Positions 41,701 to 53,700 of a stretch of DNA of 64,000 bases are shown piece after piece. The DNA is from Serripes groenlandicus (lineage: Eukaryota; Mollusca; Bivalvia; Cardiida; Cardiidae): contig JASEVX010000001.1 of the NCBI GenBank assembly GCA_031761405.1, positions 113,695,516-113,759,515 on the forward strand, written 5' to 3'. A program made the translations under genes and the position numbers. The number at the start of each line of letters is the position of its first letter. Positions within the stretch are counted from its first letter, which is position 1. The notes under the pieces were generated by a model. That model was not told the DNA's origin and did no database searches. It was given only the letters and a program-made list of their open reading frames with translations.

Positions 41701-44700
41701 AAGGCAGAGAATACATCACTCCAAGAAAACAAAGCAGAAGTCAAAAACAGGCAGTAGATAATATTAAGCCCTGTTTGATCCGTATGCAGGATATTATGTT
41801 AACAAGAGCAAGAAATGAGGTACATTAAAACAATTCCTGGTTCAATATCTTTTCTGTGTTTATGTTCAAAATAGTAGTATCTGATTAATTGATTGATATT
41901 CGAAATGACAATGTATTGTGTCCTATTCACCTAATCCCCTTTTTTCAATTTCAACTTTGTCCTTAAAATTATACAGAACATCTATTCTTTTAACACAGAA
42001 TTCAAAACATTGTGGGAAAGGGGTAAATTGCTTTTCTTGAGCAGTTATTGCTTTAACAACAATGTTTTCAAAAGGTGTCTGCTGCAGAGGCCTCAGAATG
42101 CATCTGTTTTATAATGGAAAATATTAAATTGCAAAATGTTGCTATTTTTGAAGGAGACAGAGAGTCAAACTGCAGAAACATCAAGTACAAATACTGATGA
42201 ACAAGACATATCATGTAATATTAAGTCACAGAATTTGGACGACTTAATTCTTACACCTTATACTCCAATGAAGACAGAACATTTCGAAGCAAACACAGGT
42301 AACAGTTTAAACTCTAGTGTTCAAACATAAATAATTTTGATTATTTGCATCTATAGGGAATTTTAGCCTTAAATGTGAATTGAAAAGGAAATAGAGGACA
42401 CATTTAAATGATGCTTTATAGTAATAGAATATTTCTGACCAGTTTAAATATATACAATGAAATGGCTGCTGGTGTTTTCGAAAACAACAAGGCAAACAAA
42501 TGAAAATTTCTTTAAATCAATGTATAATAATTGATTATTGAAACAATGTGGCAAAGGGAGAATTTTCTCAACATCAACATGAGCAAATTATCCCTTTGTA
42601 TCAATGTTTCAAAAGTTGTCTGCTACAGATGTGTCAAAATGGGCCTTACGAACTGGAAATGGTTTAAGTGTAATAATATTGAATATTAAGATCAATGTTA
42701 TGGTTATTATGAGCAATAATTTCCTGTTCAAACAACTTAACAATTTAACTTATAATTTAGCTAATTACATGGTGGCTAAAATCACAACCAAAATTAAGCT
42801 TAAGACACATAATATTTTTTATCAGATATAACCAATCTTCAATGTGGCAGATTATGGTCCAAGATGCAGCGGAAAACCCCAAAGAAATTCTTATACTTTA
42901 ATACCATTAATAAAGGCACTGGACTGTTACTCCCCAATGTTCTAAAATCACCACCTTTCTCCATGGATGCTTTCCTTACATGGAGCTAGCCTAGCATTAG
43001 AGATCAAATCACAGGGCCTGGTGTCCATATATCCCAAACCAAAACAGTGAGCTTAATTAAGTTTGCAGCAAGGTTGTGGCAAGATTTCAACTAAGCGTGC
43101 CGTAATCTTATTTAAGCATGCAGTTAGATTGCGATAGGAACATTCGCGATCTTAATAGTAAGCATGCGCAAGCTTATTATTTAATTAAGCTTGCAGAATG
43201 GTAGTTTTTTGCGTACTTCCCGCAACCTTAGTAAGGTTGTGCAAACTTGCAAGGTTGCGCATGCTTGCGATAGGAACCTTTACGATCTTAATTGTGCGCT
43301 TGCAAGCTTGCGCAATCATACCTGGGTTGCACGCTTAATTGTGCGCTTGCAAGCTTGCGCGATCATACGGAGGTTGCAGGCATAATCGCACGCTTGCAAG
43401 GTTGCGCATGCTTGTGATAGGAACCTTTACAATCTTAATTGCGCGCTTGCAAGCTTGCACAATCATACCAAGGTTGCAGGGTTGCACGCTTAAATTTTTG
43501 AAAACAATTGTATAAAACAATAATTAAAGAATAGAGTTGAAAACCTTTTGGCAAAAGGAATATTGCTTGTTATGAGCGATTTCACCTTTTGTCACATTGT
43601 TTTGAATAGTTATCTGCTTGCTGCATGTGTATCAAGATGCATCTATATGAGACAAAGGGTTAATAATGTCTTTAGAATCATATATGATACTTTCCTACAA
43701 TGATATATGAAATAGAAAACTTATATATGTCAAATAGAAAGCTTCTATGTAAAATAGAATTATATATACTTATACCCAAACCAAAACAATAGCAATCTTA
43801 AGCTACGTTTGAGCTTCATTTACCGGTAACTGTTTTATGGTCGTATAAGATCTTTCACCCATTCTCATACACAACAAATCTGCAGTAGGCAATTGAAATA
43901 ATCAGGAGAAAAATATTGAAAATATATTTAAACAAAAGTAATGTTTTTGAAAACATTGTGACGAATGGAGAAATTGCTCAATATAAACAAATTCTTCTTT
44001 ACCAAAGATTTCAAATAACATCCAAAATCATATTGAAATTTTAATTATTTTATGCATAAATTGAAAATATATATACTAATTACTGAAATTTTCTGTCTTA
44101 ACACTTTCCAACATAATAAATGTTCACTATAAATCACTGAATAAACAGTCATTAACTAAAGAAGTTTACCTGTCAAGAGTTTCCATTTTACCAGTTGCAG
44201 ACATTGCCATTTCTGATTAAATTCTGTACTTTTAAATCTTCATTTAAAGTTTATTTTATCTGCATTTTCATTATCATGTAAAGAAGTGTTACTGACAAGT
44301 CCCTTTGAAAATTATATTTGATGATAAACTAGCATATTGTGAAAAACATTGCCTAAATTTTAACTGCCACATGGTAAGCCTCCATTTTGAAAATTAGAAA
44401 ATCAACTTCCTGTTGTTGTTGTTGCAAACTTGCAAGCTTGTCGCAAACGTAACTAATTCTAAGTTTGCGAAACAAGAACTATCCGCAAGCTTAATGTCCT
44501 TGCGCGCGCCAGCAAACTTAAATTTCTAAGGCTGCAAGCTTAATAAGATTACAGCAAGCTTATGGCGCACTTGTCACGAGCTTGCTGCAAGCTAGTATTT
44601 TGGTTTGGGAATTCTCCCCGCAGGGTCCAATCCTCGGGGGGACTCACTTGTCGCTCTCCACAGAAGATATTCTCCAATGGGTAGGCCGAGGGTTAGAGAT

Positions 44701-47700
44701 CCAATTACTGAGCCATGTGACGAACCATCATCTTTCCTTACCTAGTGGATTGAAAATCAGCCAGTTCCCTTTTTAGACCAAGATTTTTAGATCTTCCAAC
44801 GACTTCGAACATAAGTTTCCCATTACAATAACTCTGGTTTGATAATTATAGATATTTTTCCGGAATTTTCCGCAACATCTGGACATAGATATAAACATGT
44901 TTAACCCTTTCCCTCATACGACATTTCTGCAGCATACGTCTTTGAAAATATTTTGTCAAAAATTGGAAAATCTCTATAATTGAATGGATAACCTATGACT
45001 AAAAGTGGAAAACATTGTGGCAAAAGGAGAAATTGCTTGTTTTGAGCAATTTCTTCTTTTGTCACTATGTTTTCAAAAAGCCGTCTGCTGCAGAGGCATC
45101 AGAAAGCGTCTATATGAGGGAATAGGGTTAAACAGTAAATTCACTTGTTCTGCTAGTGCCACACTGAGAACTCCATTGTCCTCCTTCCAAGACCAACTTA
45201 ATTGAAGGCTTTACAATTATCCACTGTCTGTGAAATGAAAATGAAACAAAGAACATTCCAAGCAGGTTAATAAGAATGAAATATAGATGTTTCTACCGAT
45301 ATACAAATTTTTAACTATTAAGAAAAAAGCCATTATGTGACAAAAAGGACTATATTAAATAAAAGGGTGGTAATTTTGTTTGAAGAAGTTGACCATGCAG
45401 CTTCGATAAAAATTTAATCTAACAGTGAAAAGCGGTGTATAGGTAACCCCCACCACATAATTTTATCCCAGCAATAGTCCTGATTATTCTTCTCCTTGAA
45501 GAACATCTCAGGAAAATATGGTAAAATCTGTAAACTAGGGTTGATGCAAAGTTGAAAACATTTTGAGCCATTTCTTCTTTTCAAATGTCCTGTATTGCAT
45601 AAGGTGTTAGAATGTGATGTAATAGCTGACAGGTTGAATAGATTTGTGTTTTTATTACCTTTTTAGATCACCTAGAGCCAAAGGGTCATGTTGAGCTATT
45701 CTGATCACTCTGTGTCTGTCGTCCGTCGTTAACTTTTAGCTTTAAACATCATCTCCTCCTGAACCGCAAAAACAATTTCCACCAAACATCACAGGAATGT
45801 TCCTTTGGTGGTCCTCTTTCAAAATTGTTCAAAGATTTAAATTCCATTGAGAACTTTGGTTGCTGCGGCATCAGAAAGGGGACAAAATGTCCAAACTTTA
45901 AAAATCTTCTCCTCCGAAACTGCCTGTCAGATTCAAATATAATTTGGTAGAAATGTTCCTTGGGGGACCTTCTATAAAAATTGTTCAAGCCATACTGATT
46001 GATCGAAAAACATGGCAGTCAGGCGGCATCAGAAAAGGGGCAAAATGACAAAATTTGAAATTTCCATTTTTATGAAAGTGCTTGTCTGATTTTAAGAAAA
46101 TATCATACGAATCTTACTTTAATGATCCTCTATTTAATTTGTTTAAGCCGTTTTGATGGGTTACACAATCATAGCAACCAGGCGTCATCACAAAAGGGGT
46201 AAATTGAACTTTTAGCTACAAATGACAACCAACTCCTACCATTCCAATAGACCAATTTCCACAAAACATCACAGGAATGTTCCTTTGGTGATCCTCTTTC
46301 AAATTTGTACAAAGAATAAAATTCCATTGAGAACTTTGGTTGCTGCGGCATCAGAAAGGGGACAAAATGTCCAAACTTTAAAAATCTTCTCCTCCGTATC
46401 TGCCTCTCAGATTCAAATATAATTTGGTAGAAATGTTCCTTGGGTGACCGTCTATAAAAATTGTTCAAGCCATACTGATTGGTCGAAAAACATGGCAGTC
46501 AGGCGGCATCAGAAAAGGGGCAAAATGACAAAATTTGAAAATTCCATTTTTATGAAAGTGTTTGTCTGATTTTAAGAAAATATAATACAAATCTTACTTA
46601 AATGATCCTCTATTTAATTTGTTTAAGCCGTTTTGTTTGGTTACACAATCATAGCAACTAGGCGTCATCACAAAAGGGGTAAATTGAACTTTTAGCTACA
46701 AATGACAACCAACTCCTACCATTCCAATAGACCAATTTCCACAAAACATCACAGGAATGTTCCTTTGGTGGTCCTCTTTCAAATTTGTTCAAAGATTTAA
46801 ATTCCATTTAGAACTTTGGTTGCTGCGGCATCAGAAAGGGGACAAAATGTCCAAACTTTAAAAATCTTCTCCTCCAAATCTGCCTGTCAGATTCAAATAT
46901 AATTTGGTAGAAATGTTCCTTGGGTGACCCTTTATAAAAATGTTCAAGCCATACTGATTGGTCGAAAAACATGGCAGTCAGACTGCATCAGAAAAGGGGC
47001 AAAATGACCACATTTGAAAATTCCATTTTTATGAAAGTGTTTGTCTGATTTTAAGAAAATATAATAAGAATCTTACTGTAATGATCCTTTATTTAATTTG
47101 TTTAAGCCGTTTTGATTGGTTACACAATCATATCAACCAGGCGTCATCACAAAAGGGGTAAATTGAACTTTTAGCTACAAATGACAACCAACTCCTACCA
47201 TTCCAATAGACCAATTTCCACAAAAAAGTGAGAAAAATACCCAAATTTTAAAATCCTTTTCCTCCATAATCTGCTTGAGCGATTGCAAGATAATTTGGTA
47301 GAAATGTTCCTTAAGTGACCCTCTAAATAAACTGTTGAAAAACAGGGCAGCAAGGCGGCATCAGGAAAGGTGCAAAATGACAAAAAGTTTATAATTCCAT
47401 TCTTATTAAAGTTCTTGTTAGATTTCAAGATATAAATGGCCTTTACTGATAAGCTGTTTCTTGAGAAGTGTCCACTCCTTGCAGTTTCATTTGCACTCCT
47501 TGATAAAAATTTCCCAGATATTTGCAGTTAAATATTTGCTACTAATTTACTATCAAGATGGCCCTCTTGTTTAGATCACCTGAGCAGAAGGCTCAAGGTG
47601 ATCTATTCTGATCACTCTCTGTCCGTCGCCCTTCGTTAACCTTTAGCTTTTGACATCATCTCCTCCTTAACTACAGGACCATCAGAAAGTGAAAAAAATG

Positions 47701-50700
47701 CCCTAACTTTAAAATCCTTTTCCTCCAGAATCTGCTTGTTAGATTCCAAGATAATTTGGTAGAAATGTTACTTGAGCGGCCCTCTTCAAAAATTGTTCAA
47801 GCCATATTGATTGGTTGAAAAACATGGCAACCAGGCAGCCAGGAAAGGGGAAAAATGACAAAACTTCCATTCTGATTAAGGTTTTTTCTTAGATTTCAAG
47901 ATTATTTAGCAGAAATTGTCCTTTACTGACCCTTTACATAATTTATTCGGTTAAGATAGATATGCTATATGGCATCAGAAAAGGCTTAAATGAGCCATCC
48001 CGTGAGAAAACCAACATTATGGACTCTGCATAAAGTATCGACGGATCAGCCTAAGCATGCAACGCAGGATTACCCAGATAGACACTTTCTGCCTCCTGTT
48101 GATTTTCTGTTTCAGGACTCATTACTCTATACCTCTATCCCCCTGAGACAGAATGTGTTGGCCCGGATCAGTCATTGCGGACCGCGCAGGCTGATATGGC
48201 TTGACACATTGCGCAGATGCCATAATGTTGGTTTTCTCGTGGGATGGCTCAAATGAACTTTTAGCTTCAAATGACATCTCCTTTTAAACCATTCGATTGA
48301 TATCCTTTGGTGATCCTATTTCAAATTGTGCAAAGATTTAATGCCTTATTACAAATGGCATTTACTGATAAGCTATTTTTAGTCACTCCTTGCAGTTTCA
48401 TTTGCACTCCTGATCAAATTTTTCCAGATATTTGCAGTTAAATATTTGCTACTAATTTACTCTCACTCAGGTGATCAATTTAGGGCCATCTTGGCCCTCG
48501 TGTTTCAACGTTTTACAGCCTTGTTCTTATTTGAGTTTTATAAAGTTGTTAAAATGTATTTAATGCTTTATACATATTTTTTAACCAGAATTTGACATTG
48601 ACACAATACCAACTCAGGAGGAATATCCAATTTCACTCAGTGATCAGGTAATTTTCTTACCTGTTTATAAGGGAGTACCATGAAACTTGAGATGCTTATT
48701 GAGTGAATCAGAAAATCTATAAGGATTCCATGAAACAGGATATTTGACAATTGTCTTGCAATTTCATGTCATGTCATACAAATTTTCTTTAATAGTTGAA
48801 TTGAAATGTAAAGCTGCTTTCAACAGTTATTCAGCTTCAACAAGGATGAGGTGAATCTTTATTAAGTACTAGTATTTTAAGTATTTTACTGCCATTTGGA
48901 GCTTTTGTTTTAACCCTTTTCCACATTCTGACGCCTGCAGCAGTTGACTATTGAAAACATTGTGACAAAATTTCACTATTTGCCACAATTATTTCAACTC
49001 TATTCAATAATCATACAATCAATAATGGAGATTTTCTATATTTTATAAATTTCAAAGTCTGCTACTGCAGATGTATTGTACGTAGGAAAGGGTTAATGTT
49101 GTTGCCTCATCCCCATTATCAATGAAGGTGTCACTGCTTTCAAATTTAAGGGCTCCGGTCAGACATAACAAGGCTTGGACCTTGATCTCTTGCCATTTTG
49201 GCAGTTTCTGCAGCCACTACAACGACGACAAGATAGTAGCATTTCTACTTATTTCAGAAGTTATATTGTGCAATACAACATGTTACTGAGTTTCAAATCT
49301 TAGAATTAATATCTCTATTGTTCTTAAAGTGGCATTTAGAAAAGAAACAATTATGCTTGACAATTCATTTCCTTTCAGGCTGATGATGATGATGAGAACA
49401 ACTTGTATGATTCCAAATATAGAAAACAAACTTTATTGGGAGATAGTGGATTTCATTCAGGTATTAAACAAACATTTATATGTGTCTATTAGTTCAAGTT
49501 TGATGGCATCATAAAAAGGATAACATTAAGGACAGACACTTATACATCCTGGAGTATAGTTTATGTCATTGATTTAGTTTTGTGATTTATGATACACTAC
49601 TCAGTACTGTTCAAAGAGAGGGAAAGACAGCATTAAAAGTTTGTTTTACTAATGGCTGTTCGAGGAACATGAGTAGGTGAACTGGCCGCCGTGATATGAC
49701 TGAGAAATTGTTAAAAACGGCGTTAGACCCCAATCAATCAATCAATCAATCGAGGAAAAAGTGTCGAGGGGGAGGAAAGACAAGCTATTTTTATTTGGTG
49801 GGTGGACGTATTTTTTAATCAAAACTTTCTTGAGGTGTCAAAAAATAATTTAAATTTTATAGGTGGTACCCTAAAAATTGCTGGACGTTCCCCAAATACT
49901 TAAGTTGGATTGCAGCCTTTGAAACTAATTGAATTTGAAGTTTTCTGAATAATGAGCAATTTCACCTCTATTCACTAATTATACTTGCATTGATAGAGAT
50001 ATTCCATATTTTGATTTTGCTGTTTTCAAAGTTGTCTGCTACAGATCCTTTTTTTAGATCACCTAGAGCCAAAGGCTCAAGGTGAGCTATTCTGATCACT
50101 TTTTGTCCGTCCGGCATCGTCCGTCGTCCGTCGTTAACATTTAGACATTTAGATCATCTCCTCCTTAACCACTTGACCAATTTCAACCAAACTTCACAGG
50201 AATGTTCCTTTGGTGAACCTCTTTCAAAATTGTTCAAAGATTTAAATTCCATCGAGAACTTTGGTTGCTGTGGCAACATAAAAGGAGAAAATTGCCAAAT
50301 CTTAAAAAATCTTCTTGTCCAAAAATTATTTTGCACAAATGTTCCTTGGGGTACCCTCTACCAAGATTGTTCAAATATTTCCGATCCGTTGAAAAACATG
50401 GCCGCCAGGGGGCGGAGCTTATTTTCCTTATATGTGCATTGTTAAAACTTTAAAAATCTTCTTGTCCAAAAGTACTGGCCCGATTTGACAATTATTTTGC
50501 ACAAATGTACATTGGGGCACCCTTTACCAAGATTGTTCAAATATTTCCGATCGGTTGAAAAACATGGCCGCCAGGGGGCGGAGCCTGTTTTCCTTATATG
50601 TGCATTGTTATAATTTTAAAAACCTTCTTGTCAAAAAGTACTGGCCCGATTTGAAAATTATTTTGCACAAATGTTCCTTGGGGCACCCTTTACCAAGATT

Positions 50701-53700
50701 GTTCAAATATTTCCGATCCGTTGAAAAACATGCCGCCAGGGCGCGGAGCTTGTTTTCCTTATATGTGCATTGTTATAATTTTAAAAATCTTCTTGTCCAA
50801 AAGTACTGGCCCGATTTGAAAATTATTTTCCACAAATGTTCATTGGGGCACCCTTTACCAAGATTGTTTAAATATTTCCGATCGGTTGAAAAACATGGCC
50901 GCCAAGGGCGGAGCCTGTTTTCCTTAAATGTGCATTGTTAAAATTTTAAAAATCTTCTTGTCCAAAAGAACTGGCCCGATTTGAAAATTATTTTGCACAA
51001 ATGTTCCTTGGGGCACCCTTTACCAAGATTGTTCAAATATTTCCGATCCGTTGAAAAACATGGCCGCCAGGGGGCAAAGCTTGTTTTCCTTATACGTGCA
51101 TTGTTAAAACTTTAAAAATCTTCTTGTCCAAAAGTACTGGCCCGATTTGAACATTATTTTGCACAAATGTTCCTTGGGGCACACTTTACCAAGATTGTTC
51201 AAATATTTCCGATCCATTGAAAAACATGGCCGCCAGGGGGCGGAGCTTGTTTTCCTTATATGTGCATTGTTAAAACTTAAAAAATCTTCTTGTCCAAAAG
51301 TACTGGCCCGATTTGAAAATTATTTTGCACAAATGTTCCTTGGGGCACCCTTTACCAAGATTGTTCAAATATTTCCGATCGGTTGAAAAACATGGCAGTC
51401 AGGAGGCATCAGAAAAGGGGCAAAATGACAAAATTTGGAAATTCCATTTTTTTTAAGTTTTTGTCTGATATTAAGGAAATTGAATATAAATCCTACTTCA
51501 GTGATCCTCTACATTTAATTTGTTCAAGCTGTTTTGATTAGTTACAAAATCATAGCAACCTCGCGTCATCACAAAAGGGGTAAATTGAACTTTAAGCTAC
51601 AAATGACAACTCCTACCATTCCACTTGACCAATTTCAACGTTACTTCATAGGAATGTTCCTTTGATGGTCCTCTTTCAAAATTGTTCAAATACTTGCATT
51701 CTGTGTAGAAACTTTGTTGCTGCAGCATCAGAAATTGAGAAAGCTCTTGTTAGATTTCAAGATAAAAATGGCTTTTACTGATAAACTATTTCAAGATAAA
51801 AATGGCTTTTACTGATAAACTATTTCTTTAACTGAGTGTCCACTCCTTGCAGTTTCATTTGAACTCCTGATCAAATTTTCACAGATATTTGCAGTTAAAT
51901 ATTTGCTTCTAATTAACTTTCATTCAGGTGATCGATTTTAGGGCCATCTTGGCCCTCTTGTTTGAAGGATTACCCTGGGTTCAGGTAACATTTTAAAATT
52001 GGCAACCCTAGTTCTTGCATTTTTCCTGTTTTCATTGCAGGACCTTCATCTACTGTGAGAGACTCGTCATTAAACCTAAAGAGAAAATACCCAGTATCTT
52101 TTAAATATTTGAACATTTTGAAGTGCTGAATTTGGAATGTCTTTAATTGATGGAATGCACAAATATAGTTTATATACTGCATGATCTTTACAGTGATTTA
52201 TAATGGCTGTGGTGAGGTTTAAAGGAATTATAATGGGAACAGTCCATTATATCCTTGAAATAAAAATCCGGCCAAATTTTGTTTACTATGTATAGATTTA
52301 ATTATTGTGTTAAAGAGATAGTTCTGACAATTGATCAAGTTCATTTAGAATTACATCATTAATGTTATAAATGCTACTTAAATTATTTCTACTTTGCTAT
52401 AGATTTTGTTTCACATGGTACCAACATGCTGTAAAATGCATACGTTTTCTTTAACATTATACATGACATAAACCTTGTCAGTCTAAATGACAGCGATAGT
52501 GGGGATGACTTGGGTCAAAATGATCAAGAACCTGAAAATATTCCCTTTATTCCAAAGAAATTGTTTAAGATGGACCCATCAGGTTTGTATAAGTTGGTTT
52601 TTAATTCAATCTTTAAAATTGCAGTAATTTGGTTCATCCTTTTGTTGGTATAGACATGAGTCTTATTCTCTAATAATTCACAAACATCTTTAGCAGTCTA
52701 TAACTCCTTAAACTCAAAGTCAATTTAAACACGAATGGAGGCATCCTTTTGAAAGTAGCTTTTTTGTTCATCTGAATGATGTTTAACATTAAACGTACTT
52801 TCACAAATGTTAACATTTTCTCGGTAAATAACTACTTCTCACAAAAAGTTTATCCTAACATCACCCCACAAACTGTAATTTGCTGTCATTCGTGATCTTT
52901 TAAATACTTTCATTCTCTTTTAGATCAATATATTTTTATGAACACTTATCCTTTTTACTGATAATTCTTACATATTTATTGAGTCATATCTTCATTAAAT
53001 CCTTTGCTTTACATTTGACACCTAAAATGTTGCTTTAAAAATTGTTACAAGGTAGAAAATTTCCCAAAATCAACAAGTTTTTAAAAAATGAAAAATTCTT
53101 CCACTTTGAAGATTTATAATACTTTTGCAGCCGTTGATTTTAAAGTAGGTCAATCTTAAAATGTCACAGGGTAAACAGTTATAAAGTATTTCATTCACAG
53201 TGAAAGGTAAAGCAAGTAAAGCTGAAGATTTGAGAAGCTGTACAGATGTAACAGAAGAAACGTCGACTTCATCTTACTTTGGTTATAATACATGTGATAA
53301 TAATACAGGGTTTTCAAGTTTTGTAAATACTTTTGGTATTGATGTCAAAAAGCAAATGGAGGTAAGAGATTCAATTGACTAATTCACATGAAAACTGACC
53401 ATCAGTTCTATCCTGGTCTCAGTTTGTCTGAGAAACAGGACAGGTGGTCACTGCACTGTTTGAAAAGCATTAGAACCTCTTTCCTTTTGGTTTAGTTTGG
53501 GTTACAGAGAATTGACATTATAAAAAAAACATGATAGTATACAGATACAATAATTACATCCTTTTATAATAACTATTTTACAATTTCAATCCAAGGATCT
53601 TTTCCTAGTTTGTTGTGCTGTTTCCTAGGTAATAAACAAGTTTTGCTGGTAAACATATCTTAATCACTTGTTTTGCGTAACCCTTTCCCTCATATAGACG

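Noticed and set aside
43031..43500. Replication origin or matrix-attachment palindrome cluster
   Set aside because: The palindromic words lie between inverted ends of what appears to be a mobile element, which explains them more simply.
47990..48256. 88-residue plus-strand open frame
   Set aside because: Spans a MITE from end to end, including both inverted repeats; no transposase features.
50173..50941. Plus-strand open frames of 60-128 residues with repeating peptides
   Set aside because: They are translations of the ~166-bp family-D satellite; the repeated peptide follows the DNA repeat.
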